Assembly: GCA_027061995.1 (NCBI GenBank)
Contig: JAMOUT010000034.1
Span: 1-51,150 of the forward strand
DNA: 51,150 bases
Direction: 5' to 3'
DNA from: Candidatus Aminicenantota bacterium
Lineage (GTDB): Bacteria; Acidobacteriota; Aminicenantia; JAMOAD01
The notes under the pieces were generated by a model that searched no databases, had not been told where the DNA came from, and worked only from the letters and a program-made list of their open reading frames with translations. Both the position numbers and the translations under genes were made by a program. Positions 1 to 7,980 of the stretch are shown here, one piece after another; position 1 is the first letter of the stretch; the number at the start of each line of letters is the position of its first letter.

Positions 1-6
1 ATATTG

Positions 7-35
7 TTGATTTTATTTCCTATCTTAATTATAAT
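7..35 (+). promoter_or_regulatory. Candidate promoter of gatCA
   Basis: TTGATT at 7-12 and TATAAT at 30-35 are separated by 17 bases. The predicted transcription start falls at about base 42, which is the A of the gatC ATG. No Shine-Dalgarno sequence is visible before that ATG, so a leaderless transcript is possible. The call is by eye, and the window edge limits upstream context. Confidence 0.5.
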
Positions 36-41
36 TCTTAT

Positions 42-311
42 ATGAAAGAACTAAAAAATATTTTTAAACTTGCCAAACTTGATTTTATAGAGGACGAAAA
101 CTTGTTAAAGGATGTGAATAATATCATAAGATGGGTTAATGTTATCAATAAAATTGATATAAATATGGAAAATAAGCAAGTATCCTCTCTTTTTATGAAG
201 TTAAGGGATGATGATATTAGAACTATGGTGAAAATCGAAAAAATTTATGAGAATATGCCTGAAAAAACAGATGGCTTTTGTATTGTTCCGAAGGTAATAA
301 AAAATGGATGA
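42..311 (+). CDS. gatC: Glu/Asp-tRNA amidotransferase subunit C
   Basis: Small non-catalytic subunit of GatCAB, which converts Glu-tRNA(Gln) and Asp-tRNA(Asn) to the amidated forms in the cytoplasm and stabilises GatA. The 89 residues follow the GatC pattern: an N-terminal helical LAKLDF-type segment, a linker, a RDDDIR motif in the middle (ReDev in the family) and a C-terminal FCIVPKVI matching the usual f.VPkvi ending. It is a divergent member but of nearly normal length. Identity is supported by gatA following with an 8-base overlap. gatB is not in the window. The ATG at 42 has no ribosome binding site and coincides with the predicted transcription start. Confidence 0.85.
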   Translation: MKELKNIFKLAKLDFIEDENLLKDVNNIIRWVNVINKIDINMENKQVSSLFMKLRDDDIRTMVKIEKIYENMPEKTDGFCIVPKVIKNG

Positions 312-1725
312 AATTGTAAAGAAAAATTATTTTGAATTAATGGCGCTTGTTGACAGAGGAGAGCTTACAGGGGAAGAGGTTTATAATGCTTTTTTACATA
401 CAATTGATAAAAAAGATCATGAAATTAAAGCATATTTAACAATTAATAAAGAGTATGAATATAAAAAGGGAGAGTTAAAAGGGATTCCTATAGCGGTTAA
501 AGATAATATATCCACTGAAGGAATCAAAACAACTTGCGGCTCAAAATTTCTTGAAAATTATATCCCTCCGTATGATGCGACTGCTGTAATAAGGTTGAAA
601 AATAATGGTGGAACAATTATAGGAAAAACAAATCTTGATGAATTTGCCATGGGCTCTTCCACGGAAAATTCCGCTTTTTGGACAACAAAGAACCCTTGGG
701 ATACGGAGAGAGTTCCGGGTGGTTCAAGCGGAGGTTCAGCAGCTGCTGTTGCATCTTTTCAAGCTCCCGTAGCACTGGGTTCTGATACGGGTGGTTCGGT
801 CAGGCAACCGGCTGCATTTTGCGGGATTTACGGATTAAAACCCACTTACGGAAGGATATCAAGGTATGGACTTGTAGCATTTGCATCTTCTCTTGATCAA
901 ATCGGTGTTTTATCAAGAAACCCGAAGGATATCGCAATCATATTAAAAAACATGGCAGGGGTTGATTCTATGGATGCGACCTCTTCATCGGTTAAAACGG
1001 AAGATTATGATGATTTTATCAATATAGAGCCATCACGAACGAAGATTGCCGTTTTAAAATTTCCGAAAGAATCTTTGTCTTCCGAAATGAAAATCGCCTA
1101 TGATGAATATATTGATTTTTATTCGAAAAGAGGATTTATTTTAGAGGAGATTGAATTAAAATATTGGGAATACGGTTTATTTGTTTACTATATTATTGCT
1201 TCTTCGGAAGCAAGCGCCAATCTATCAAGATATGATGGAATTCGTTTCGGTAAAAGAGCAAAAGCAGATGATATTGAAACCCTTTATCTTAAATCAAGAG
1301 AAGAGGGATTCGGAAGAGAGGTGAAAAGAAGAATTTTAATGGGCACCTATTCTTTAAGTGCGGGGTTTTTTGATGAATATTATATGAAAGCAACAAAAGT
1401 CAGAGCTGTTATTTCAGGTGAGATTAAAAATATTTTTAATGTATATGATTTTGTGATTTTACCAACTACTCCCGAGGTTGCATTTAAAATAGGGGAGAAA
1501 AACGATAATCCGATTAAGATGTATTATTCCGACTATTTTACCATTCCCTTTAGTCTCGGCGGGTTTCCTGCGATTAATATTCCGTTTAAATTAAATGACA
1601 GTGGCTTGCCTATTGGGATGCAAATTGCTTCAAATCATTTTAAAGAAAGAGAACTTTTAAGCATATCCGATTTTTTGGAAAAAGAAATTAAATTTGAAAA
1701 TAATATTTTAGGAGGTTTTAGATGA
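304..1725 (+). CDS. gatA: Glu/Asp-tRNA amidotransferase subunit A
   Basis: Amidase-signature subunit that hydrolyses glutamine and supplies ammonia to GatB for amidation of mischarged tRNA. The 473 residues have the usual length. The Ser-cisSer-Lys triad is visible: Lys66 in GIPIAVKDN, the cis-Ser at about 141 in the GGSSGGSAAA loop, and the nucleophile Ser165 in GSDTGGSVRQPA. The motif KPTYGRISRYGLVAFASSLD also fits GatA. The gene overlaps gatC by 8 bases and shares ATGA with the following lipoprotein gene, so all three are probably co-transcribed. A tRNA-Glu lies about 800 bp downstream, but a functional link would be speculation. Confidence 0.95.
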   Translation: MDEIVKKNYFELMALVDRGELTGEEVYNAFLHTIDKKDHEIKAYLTINKEYEYKKGELKGIPIAVKDNISTEGIKTTCGSKFLENYIPPYDATAVIRLKNNGGTIIGKTNLDEFAMGSSTENSAFWTTKNPWDTERVPGGSSGGSAAAVASFQAPVALGSDTGGSVRQPAAFCGIYGLKPTYGRISRYGLVAFASSLDQIGVLSRNPKDIAIILKNMAGVDSMDATSSSVKTEDYDDFINIEPSRTKIAVLKFPKESLSSEMKIAYDEYIDFYSKRGFILEEIELKYWEYGLFVYYIIASSEASANLSRYDGIRFGKRAKADDIETLYLKSREEGFGREVKRRILMGTYSLSAGFFDEYYMKATKVRAVISGEIKNIFNVYDFVILPTTPEVAFKIGEKNDNPIKMYYSDYFTIPFSLGGFPAINIPFKLNDSGLPIGMQIASNHFKERELLSISDFLEKEIKFENNILGGFR

Positions 1726-2396
1726 AAAAATATTTATTGACGGCAGTTCTGATTCTATCAATGGCTTTTATCGTTTCTTGCGGTAAACCGGAAGCCGGTT
1801 TTTTGAAAAAGTATTTTAATGCGGTTCAAATGAAGGATAATGATACTATGGCTTCAATGGCCGTAGAGCCCGTTTCTTTCATTTTCTCAAAATGGAGTAT
1901 CACTTCAATCGGAGAACTTCAACCCGGTGAAGCTGAATATGCAGCAGCAAAAAAAGCTTTCCAGGAAATAAGTGATAAGCTTGATGCTTTGAAAACCGAT
2001 GTTCTTGATGCTAATGATGCTCTTGAGGAAGCCAAAGCCAACCTTTCCAAAGCAAGAGGTTATAGGGCTAAAAAGGAGGCTCAGGCAAAAGTTGATGAAC
2101 TTCAAAAAAAGAAAGATGAACTCTTTAATAAGTTTAAAGAGTTACAAAAAAAGAAACAAGAAGCAAAGGATAATCTTGATCATATAATCATGATTATTAA
2201 AAAATCTCTCGGAGAGCATGTTGAATTAGAGGGAGCCAATATAAAGAAAGAATCAAAAGATGTTGAGATTGCCGTGGAAACACCTTCGGGAACAAAAAAT
2301 TATAAAGTGATATTTGTCAGATATATAATGGACATAAACGGAAGAACTCAGAATGGTAGATGGATAATTTTAAAATTTGTCCCTCTTAACAAATAA
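1722..2396 (+). CDS. Lipoprotein with coiled-coil middle, function unknown
   Basis: A 224-residue predicted lipoprotein. It starts with a lysine-containing n-region and a hydrophobic stretch, then the lipobox IVSC followed by Gly, so Cys20 would be lipidated after signal peptidase II cleavage. Residues about 65-155 are rich in Ala, Lys and Glu with heptad-like spacing and probably form a long coiled coil. The C-terminal 60 residues look like a small beta-rich domain ending in RWIILKFVPLNK. I do not recognise a family. The ATG overlaps the gatA stop (ATGA), suggesting translational coupling, although nothing about GatCA predicts a lipoprotein partner. It is probably an envelope protein. Confidence 0.75.
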   Translation: MKKYLLTAVLILSMAFIVSCGKPEAGFLKKYFNAVQMKDNDTMASMAVEPVSFIFSKWSITSIGELQPGEAEYAAAKKAFQEISDKLDALKTDVLDANDALEEAKANLSKARGYRAKKEAQAKVDELQKKKDELFNKFKELQKKKQEAKDNLDHIIMIIKKSLGEHVELEGANIKKESKDVEIAVETPSGTKNYKVIFVRYIMDINGRTQNGRWIILKFVPLNK

Positions 2397-2401
2397 TTTT
2401 A

Positions 2402-2431
2402 TTGACATATTAGAGAAAAGTCTGATATAAT
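2402..2431 (+). promoter_or_regulatory. Promoter of the tRNA-Lys/tRNA-Glu operon
   Basis: A perfect TTGACA (2402-2407) and perfect TATAAT (2426-2431) are separated by 18 bases, with an extended -10 TGA just before the -10 box. The predicted start at about 2438 lies six bases before tRNA-Lys. This is the best consensus promoter in the window, as expected for stable RNA. Confidence 0.8.
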
Positions 2432-2443
2432 ACTTTCACATTC

Positions 2444-2519
2444 GGGTCGTTAGCTCAGTCGGAAGAGCACCGGCCTTTTAAGCCGGGTGTCGCAGGTTCG
2501 ATCCCTGCACGACTCACCA
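2444..2519 (+). tRNA. tRNA-Lys (anticodon UUU), CCA encoded
   Basis: A 76-base cloverleaf. The acceptor GGGTCGT pairs with ACGACTC (one G-U), the D-arm contains AGCTCAGTCGG, the anticodon stem CCGGC/GCCGG encloses loop CTTTTAA with anticodon TTT, and the T-arm is GCAGG-TTCGATC-CCTGC. The discriminator is A and CCA follows directly in the DNA. The next tRNA begins after one base. Confidence 0.96.
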
Positions 2520-2520
2520 C

Positions 2521-2594
2521 GCCCCTGTCGTCTAGTCAGGTTAGGACATCGCCCTTTCAAGGCGGTAGCATGGGTTCAAGTCCCGTCGGGGGCG
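2521..2594 (+). tRNA. tRNA-Glu (anticodon UUC), CCA not encoded
   Basis: A 74-base cloverleaf. The acceptor GCCCCTG pairs with CGGGGGC, the anticodon stem TCGCC/GGCGG encloses loop CTTTCAA with anticodon TTC, and the T-arm is ATGGG-TTCAAGT-CCCGT. The discriminator is G at 2594, followed directly by a run of eight T, so CCA must be added by a nucleotidyltransferase, unlike the adjacent tRNA-Lys. An in-frame ATG of the downstream reading frame at 2570 lies inside the T-arm and cannot be the proS start. Confidence 0.95.
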
Positions 2595-2626
2595 TTTTTT
2601 TTACCCCAATAGTGAGTGGTGCAAAA

Positions 2627-4066
2627 ATGGAAAAAAAACTTGTTAAAGATATTCCCAAAAAACGGGAAAATATTTCAAAATGGTATATTAGTGTAATCAG
2701 AAAAGCTGATCTTGTCGATTATGCTCCCGTTAAGGGGATGATGGTTATTAAACCTTCGGGATATGCTATTTGGGAAAATATCCAAAAAATACTTGATTCG
2801 AAATTCAAGGAAACAGGACATCAAAATGCTTATTTTCCTCTTCTTATACCAGAGTCCTTTTTGAATAAAGAAGCTGAGCATGTTGAAGGTTTTAGTCCCG
2901 AGGTGGCATGGGTTACAATCGGAGGCTCCGAAGAACTTGAAGAAAGATTAGCCATAAGGCCTACTTCCGAATCTATAATCTGTGCAATGTATTCAAAGTG
3001 GATTATGTCTTGGAGAGATTTACCGGTTTTAATAAATCAATGGGCAAATGTTTTAAGATGGGAAAAAGTTACGAAACCTTTTTTAAGAACATCGGAATTC
3101 TTGTGGCAGGAGGGACATACGGCGCACAAAGATAAAAAGGAAGCTATAGAGGAAACACTGAAAATAATTAATATTTATAAAGATTTTATAGAAAATTATC
3201 TTGCTATTCCCGTGATTATGGGGCAAAAATCGGATAAGGAAAAATTTGCGGGAGCTGATATCACCTATTCTGTCGAAGCTTTAATGCCTGACGGAAAAGC
3301 TCTTCAGGCGGGAACCTCGCATTATCTCGGAGATAATTTTTCAAAAGCTTTTAATATCCGATTTGAAGATAAAGATAATAAACTGAAATTTGTTCATCAA
3401 ACATCATGGGGAGTTTCCACAAGACTTATCGGAGGATTGGTCCTTACGCACGGAGATGATAGCGGGCTTATAATCCCTCCTGAAGTTGCTCAGTTTCAAA
3501 CAATTATTATTCCTATAACAAGAGGAGATTGGAAGGAAACAATTCTTCCGATGGCACGAGATATTAATAAAAAATTGATGAATTCAGGGATTAGAAGTTA
3601 TATTGATGAGAGGGAAGAATATACACCGGGATGGAAATTTTCCGAATGGGAAATGAGAGGAGTGCCTTTAAGAATAGAGATTGGTCCCAAAGATATTGAG
3701 AAAAAACAAGTTGTTCTTGTTAGCAGGGTGGACAGGGAAAAAAGATTTGTCCCGGTGGAAAAGCTTGAAGAGGAAACAAAAAAATTTCTTAAGGATATTC
3801 AAAATCAACTTTTTCAAAAAGCTAAAAAATTCGCTGATGAAAATACACATTATACCGAAGATATGAAAACCTTCAAAGAATATATGAAAGAGGGAAGAGG
3901 CTTTATTAAAGCTCCGTGGTGTGGAGATGAAAAGTGTGAAATGAAAATAAAAGAGGAAACAACGGCTACCATCAGAACCGTAGGAGATAAAGCTGAATCC
4001 GGTAATAAGTGTATTGTTTGTGGAAAAGAAGCCGAATATATCCCCTATTTCGCAAAATCATATTGA
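2627..4066 (+). CDS. proS: Prolyl-tRNA synthetase, archaeal/eukaryote-like type
   Basis: Class II synthetase charging tRNA-Pro. At 479 residues without a large editing insertion it matches the ~480-residue ProS type found in archaea and some bacteria such as Thermus, rather than the ~570-residue bacterial type. Motif 2 (LRWEKVTKPFLRTSEFLWQEGHTAH), the AGTSHYLGDNFSKAF segment and motif 3 (GGLVLTHGDDSGLIIPP) are clear. The C-terminal domain carries WCGDEKC and a CIVCG pair, a zinc-binding arrangement, and ends in the conserved Tyr. The ATG at 2627 is chosen because the upstream ATG at 2570 is inside tRNA-Glu; a GTG at 2612 is another option. pcm follows with overlap. Confidence 0.95.
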   Translation: MEKKLVKDIPKKRENISKWYISVIRKADLVDYAPVKGMMVIKPSGYAIWENIQKILDSKFKETGHQNAYFPLLIPESFLNKEAEHVEGFSPEVAWVTIGGSEELEERLAIRPTSESIICAMYSKWIMSWRDLPVLINQWANVLRWEKVTKPFLRTSEFLWQEGHTAHKDKKEAIEETLKIINIYKDFIENYLAIPVIMGQKSDKEKFAGADITYSVEALMPDGKALQAGTSHYLGDNFSKAFNIRFEDKDNKLKFVHQTSWGVSTRLIGGLVLTHGDDSGLIIPPEVAQFQTIIIPITRGDWKETILPMARDINKKLMNSGIRSYIDEREEYTPGWKFSEWEMRGVPLRIEIGPKDIEKKQVVLVSRVDREKRFVPVEKLEEETKKFLKDIQNQLFQKAKKFADENTHYTEDMKTFKEYMKEGRGFIKAPWCGDEKCEMKIKEETTATIRTVGDKAESGNKCIVCGKEAEYIPYFAKSY

Positions 4067-4676
4067 TAAAAATGGGGTAGATTTACTGATATCAAAATTA
4101 GAATCACAGGGGATTAAAGATAAAAAAGTATTGGATGTGATTCGAAGTATTCCGAGAGAACTTTTTGTTAAGGAAGAATTAAAAAAGGATAGTTATGATA
4201 ACAGGCCTTTACCGATTGGTTATGGTCAAACCATCTCGCAACCATACATTGTGGCTTATATGAGTGAAAAATTGGAATTAAGTGAAAAAGATATTGTTCT
4301 TGAAGTAGGCACAGGCTCGGGATATCAAACAGCGGTTTTAGCAAAACTTGTTAAAAAAGTTTTTACGGTGGAGATAATCGAGCATCTTGGCCTTGAAGCT
4401 AAGAGAAGATTATCATCTCTCGGTCTTAGCAATATATTTTATAAGATAGGAGACGGCAAAAAAGGGTGGAAGGAGTATTCCCCTTTTAATAAGATTATTA
4501 TCACGGCGGGCGCTCAAAAGAATGTCCCTGATTCTATTTTAAATCAATTGGCTGAAAACGGGATATTGATAGCACCTGTTGGAGATTCTTTACAATATCT
4601 TTATATTTTTAAAAAAGAAAATGGAAAAATTAAAAAATACCGCGATATACCTGTTTCTTTTGTTCCTCTTGTTTAA
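4014..4676 (+). CDS. pcm: Protein-L-isoaspartate O-methyltransferase
   Basis: SAM-dependent repair enzyme that methylates isoaspartyl residues in damaged proteins. Recognisable features are RPLPIGYGQTISQPYIVAYM, the SAM-binding LEVGTGSGYQTAVLA and the C-terminal VSFVPLV ending. The start is uncertain. The reading frame opens with TTG at 4014, and GTG at 4020 is another choice. Alignment to the E. coli protein suggests that homology begins near an ATT at 4062, which overlaps the proS TGA (ATTGA). No good ribosome binding site decides it. Whichever start is used, the gene is translationally close to proS, and the next gene starts inside its 3' end. Confidence 0.9.
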   Translation: MFVEKKPNISPISQNHIDKNGVDLLISKLESQGIKDKKVLDVIRSIPRELFVKEELKKDSYDNRPLPIGYGQTISQPYIVAYMSEKLELSEKDIVLEVGTGSGYQTAVLAKLVKKVFTVEIIEHLGLEAKRRLSSLGLSNIFYKIGDGKKGWKEYSPFNKIIITAGAQKNVPDSILNQLAENGILIAPVGDSLQYLYIFKKENGKIKKYRDIPVSFVPLV

Positions 4677-5073
4677 TACTTATCTTCAAGGGAATCAAAA
4701 GAAAAAATTTATCAGATTGAACATTAACTCGAATCCGTTTATTGTTGAACTTGCATTAACTCCTTCCGAGTGGGAAAAAGGGTTAATGTTCAGAAAACAA
4801 ATTCCCGATGATTACGGAATGCTTTTTGTCTTCAGAGAAGAGGGTTATCAGTGGTTTTGGATGAAAAATACTTTTGTTCCTCTTGATATTATTTGGATAA
4901 ACAGGGAGAAAAAGATTGTTTATATCGCAGAGAATTGTAAGCCGTGCCTTGAAGAACCATGCCCCTCTTATGGAGAGGAGATTCCCGTCTTATATGTTTT
5001 GGAATTAAAAGCGGGGAGTGTTAAAAAATATGGGATTAAAAAAGGGGATAGGGTTGATTTTCTTATCCCTTAA
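4621..5073 (+). CDS. Secreted DUF192 protein
   Basis: A 150-residue DUF192 protein. The family is common in bacteria and archaea and has no established biochemical role. The N-terminus (MEKLKNTAIYLFLLFLLF) is a good Sec signal or anchor. The conserved core is present: EKGLMFRKQIPDDYGMLFVF, WFWMKNTFVPLDIIWI and YVLELKAGSVKKYGIKKGD. A CKPC..PC cluster lies in the loop near residue 110. The ATG at 4621 is preferred over an upstream TTG because it gives a clean signal peptide; it overlaps the end of pcm by 56 bases. Its stop codon overlaps the convergent ricT stop. Confidence 0.85.
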   Translation: MEKLKNTAIYLFLLFLLFNTYLQGNQKKKFIRLNINSNPFIVELALTPSEWEKGLMFRKQIPDDYGMLFVFREEGYQWFWMKNTFVPLDIIWINREKKIVYIAENCKPCLEEPCPSYGEEIPVLYVLELKAGSVKKYGIKKGDRVDFLIP

Positions 5074-5825
5074 TGTTTATTAGTATCCGAAGGTGAATCA
5101 ATTAAGACTTCGGGAACCTCTTCCTCCTCAGCCTCTATTTGCTCCTCATCGTATTGAATCAGATCTTCCTCATCCTGATCAATATATAATCTGCCTATAG
5201 CTCCCTCTTCATAATTTAAGCAGCATATTAATCTTCCGCAGATTCCGGATATTTTTGTCGGGTTTATATTAATATTTTGATCTTTAGCTTTTTGAAGGGA
5301 AACCGGCTCGAATTTTTTTAAGAATGAATAACAGCATAATGGTTTTCCGCATATCCCGAATCCTCCGAGAATTTTTGTTTCATCCCTGACTCCTATCTGT
5401 TTCATCTCTATTCTCATCCTGTATTTTCTTGCCAAATCTTTAACGAGATCTCTGAAATCTATTCTTCCTTCCGCCGTAAAATAAAATATTGATTTTTGAT
5501 TATCAAGATAAAAAACAGTTTTCAAGAGTTTCATAGGAAGTCCTCTCTCCTTTATTTTACTTTTACAAAAATCATAAGCTTCCTTCTCTTTTCTCTCTTT
5601 TTCTTTAAATGTTTTTATATCTTCTTGCGATGCTTTCCTCATGATTTCAGGTAAAATCTTGTTTTCCAACTGTTTTTTAATAATACTGCTTTCAGGCAAA
5701 ACTTTGACGAGTTGTCCTCCCCCCTCCGCTGGGATTATTACAAATTCCTCCGGGCTGATTTCTTCCTTTGATTTAAAATGAAAACTTTTTAAACTATTCT
5801 TTGATTTTATTTTTAAAACTGCCAT
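5070..5825 (-). CDS. ricT: RicT/PSP1-domain iron-sulfur protein
   Basis: PSP1-family protein of 251 residues (YaaT/RicT in Bacillus, where it forms an Fe-S complex that affects RNase Y-dependent mRNA maturation). The PSP1 core spans about residues 25-205 and carries the family's cysteine pattern: GICGKPLCC (Cys159, 164, 165) and GICGRLICC (Cys196, 201, 202). The C-terminal 40 residues are strongly acidic. A good ribosome binding site (GAGG, six bases before the ATG) supports the start. RicA and RicF partners are not in the window, so the RNA-processing role is inferred from the family. The last codon overlaps the convergent DUF192 stop. Confidence 0.88.
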   Translation of the reverse strand: MAVLKIKSKNSLKSFHFKSKEEISPEEFVIIPAEGGGQLVKVLPESSIIKKQLENKILPEIMRKASQEDIKTFKEKERKEKEAYDFCKSKIKERGLPMKLLKTVFYLDNQKSIFYFTAEGRIDFRDLVKDLARKYRMRIEMKQIGVRDETKILGGFGICGKPLCCYSFLKKFEPVSLQKAKDQNININPTKISGICGRLICCLNYEEGAIGRLYIDQDEEDLIQYDEEQIEAEEEEVPEVLIDSPSDTNKH

Positions 5826-5846
5826 TTTTACCTCTTTAACAAAATT

Positions 5847-5860
5847 ATTATATCATTATA
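5847..5860 (-). promoter_or_regulatory. Candidate -10 elements of ricT promoter
   Basis: On the minus strand two TATAAT boxes stand in tandem (5855-5860 and 5847-5852). The gene-proximal one carries an extended -10 TGA. No strong -35 is visible for either. Predicted start near 5840 gives a short leader containing the GAGG ribosome binding site. Confidence 0.45.
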
Positions 5861-5923
5861 CAGGATAATATAAAAACGGATAAAGAAAAAAGTGTTCGGG
5901 AGATTTTAAAAAAACTAAGTAAG

Positions 5924-5932
5924 TGGTAAAAT
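5924..5932 (+). promoter_or_regulatory. Candidate extended -10 promoter of the ClC gene
   Basis: TGG followed by TAAAAT (5927-5932) is an extended -10 element with no clear -35. The predicted start at about 5939 leaves only about 8 bases before the ATG at 5947, which has no ribosome binding site. Confidence 0.35.
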
Positions 5933-5946
5933 AGTGGATTAATAAA

Positions 5947-7923
5947 ATGAACAATAAATTAAAAGAAAACCTTTTCCTTATATTTGTATCGTCGTTTATA
6001 GGGGTTTTATCCGGAGTGGGAGCATACCTTTTAAAATTCTCAATAGAATGGGTGCATAATTTTTTTTGGAAAGGGAAGGATTTTTTATCACTTGATTTCC
6101 CTTTTTATTATATTATTTTAATTCCAGTGATTGGGGGTGTTTTAGTAGGGTTGTTCCAAAAAATCGTTAAAGCTGACAAAGGACACGGGATTGCCTCAGT
6201 AATAGAATCTATGTTTTTTAAAGGGGGGATAATAAAGAAGAGAGTATCTGTAATAAAATTGATTTCAGCGGCTTTGACAATAGGTTCGGGAGGTTCCGTC
6301 GGCAAAGAAGATCCTGTAGTTCAAATAGGCTCGTCAATAGGTTCTACAATGGGGCAATTATTTAAAGCGCCTGAAAGAAAAATTAAAACCCTTGTTGCAT
6401 GCGGAGCGGCGGCAGGTCTTGCGGCTGCTTTTAACGCACCTATGGCAGGAGCCATGTTTGCGGTTGAGATTATTTTGGGGGATTTTGGAATAAGCGGTTT
6501 TATGCCTATTATTGTAGCGGCTGTTATGGGAACTTTAACAAGTCATTATCTCGAAGGAAATTTTACAGCTTTTATAATACCTCATTATCAATTTAAAAAT
6601 CCCATTGAATTAATAAATTATTTTATATTGGGGGTTCTTGCTGCTTTTGTCAGTGTTTTTTTTATCAAAACATTGTATTCAATGGAAAAATTTTGGGACA
6701 ATATCTCAGTTCCCGATTATGTTAAACCTGCGCTGGGGGGGGTGTTTATCGGAGTCTTCGGATTATTGGTTCCCAATGTATTCGGAATGGGTTTTGAGAC
6801 CATTGGTTTAAGCCTTAATAATAATCTCGGGATAAAGATTCTTATATTAATTATAATTTTCAAGATTCTTGCGACCTCTATTACTTTGAGTTCAGGGGGA
6901 GTCGGAGGGGTGTTTGTCCCCTCAATGTATCTCGGAGCAATTGTGGGTCTTTTGACGGGGAAAATATCTCAGTTTATTTTTCCCTCTTTGGGAATATCCC
7001 CGGGAGCTTATGCTCTTGCAGGGATGGGAGCGGGAATAGCCGGTGCCACCCATGCTCCTATCACAGCGATTCTTCTTATTTTTGAACTTACAAAGGATTA
7101 TAATGTTATTCTCCCGCTCATGTTTGCAACAATTGTAAGCTCTACGATATCTTCATCGATATTCGATTATTCCATTTATACTCTCGGATTAAAACTTAAA
7201 GGGATTATTTTAAAAGGGGGACATGAGGTTAATCTTTTAAGATCAATCACGGTTAAAGATGTTTTATCTTCAGATTTTATTAAATTTAAAACAGGGGATA
7301 AATTATCTAAGATTTTGCAAACCGCTTTTAAAGGAAAGTATCAATTATTTCATGTGGTGGATGATAATAATAAATATATCGGAAGTTTCACATTAGCACA
7401 GCTTAAGGATGTTTTTGTCAAACAGGAACTTTTTGATCAATTAATTGTTGCAGAGGATATCGCAGCTCCTTTTCTAACCGTTAAATCGGATGAAAACCTT
7501 GAAACAATAATGGAGTTATTCGGGAAGATAGAGGATGATGAAATCCCCGTTGTTTCCGAAGACGGTTATCTGTTGGGAGTAGTCCTTAGGAAAGATGTTA
7601 TTAAAGCATATAATAATGAGATTAAGAAAAAAGAGATAACAAACAGGATTCTATCAAAATTAAAATTCACACCTGAAAAATCGGAGATTACAATTGATAA
7701 AGATTATGTTATTGCCGAGATAACACCTCCGAAGGAGATGGTCAATAAATCATTGATTGCACTTGAATTAAGAAAACGATATGGAATTGAAGTTCTCATG
7801 GTCAAAAAAAAGCCTCCGAAAGAAAATATCCCTTTTCCGGGAGCAGACTATATAATAGAAGAAGAGGATACTCTTGTTATTAGCGGTAAGAGGGAAAATA
7901 TAAAAAAAATAAGAAAAGTTTAA
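5947..7923 (+). CDS. ClC-family chloride channel/transporter with CBS and RCK-C-like domains
   Basis: A 658-residue membrane protein. The ClC core (about 1-415) has the selectivity motifs GSGGSVGKEDP with gating Glu121, and GGVFVPSMYLGA. Two CBS domains follow (about 430-555), then a TrkA-C/RCK-C-like domain (about 570-658), so gating by a nucleotide or other ligand is plausible. Two positions differ from E. coli ClC-ec1. The proton glutamate (E203 there) aligns with Ile175 in FAVEIILGDF, and the first selectivity motif reads GHGIAS instead of GSGIP, putting His80 at the central serine. Loss of the proton glutamate suggests channel-like rather than 2Cl-/H+ exchange behaviour, but that is inference. 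The gene stands alone. Confidence 0.92.
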   Translation: MNNKLKENLFLIFVSSFIGVLSGVGAYLLKFSIEWVHNFFWKGKDFLSLDFPFYYIILIPVIGGVLVGLFQKIVKADKGHGIASVIESMFFKGGIIKKRVSVIKLISAALTIGSGGSVGKEDPVVQIGSSIGSTMGQLFKAPERKIKTLVACGAAAGLAAAFNAPMAGAMFAVEIILGDFGISGFMPIIVAAVMGTLTSHYLEGNFTAFIIPHYQFKNPIELINYFILGVLAAFVSVFFIKTLYSMEKFWDNISVPDYVKPALGGVFIGVFGLLVPNVFGMGFETIGLSLNNNLGIKILILIIIFKILATSITLSSGGVGGVFVPSMYLGAIVGLLTGKISQFIFPSLGISPGAYALAGMGAGIAGATHAPITAILLIFELTKDYNVILPLMFATIVSSTISSSIFDYSIYTLGLKLKGIILKGGHEVNLLRSITVKDVLSSDFIKFKTGDKLSKILQTAFKGKYQLFHVVDDNNKYIGSFTLAQLKDVFVKQELFDQLIVAEDIAAPFLTVKSDENLETIMELFGKIEDDEIPVVSEDGYLLGVVLRKDVIKAYNNEIKKKEITNRILSKLKFTPEKSEITIDKDYVIAEITPPKEMVNKSLIALELRKRYGIEVLMVKKKPPKENIPFPGADYIIEEEDTLVISGKRENIKKIRKV

Positions 7924-7927
7924 CCAT

Positions 7928-7956
7928 TTGAAAAAAAATGATTTTTATTTTAAAAT
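7928..7956 (+). promoter_or_regulatory. Promoter of the cheX operon
   Basis: TTGAAA (7928-7933) and TAAAAT (7951-7956) are spaced by 17 bases. A strong ribosome binding site (GGAGGG) precedes the ATG at 7981. The four following genes overlap and probably share this promoter. Confidence 0.55.
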
Positions 7957-7980
7957 AAAAAATTAAAGTAGGAGGGAAAG

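Noticed and set aside
2570-2626. N-terminal extension of proS from the ATG at 2570
   Set aside because: The ATG and the next bases lie in the T-arm and acceptor of tRNA-Glu; the family N-terminus begins at the ATG at 2627.
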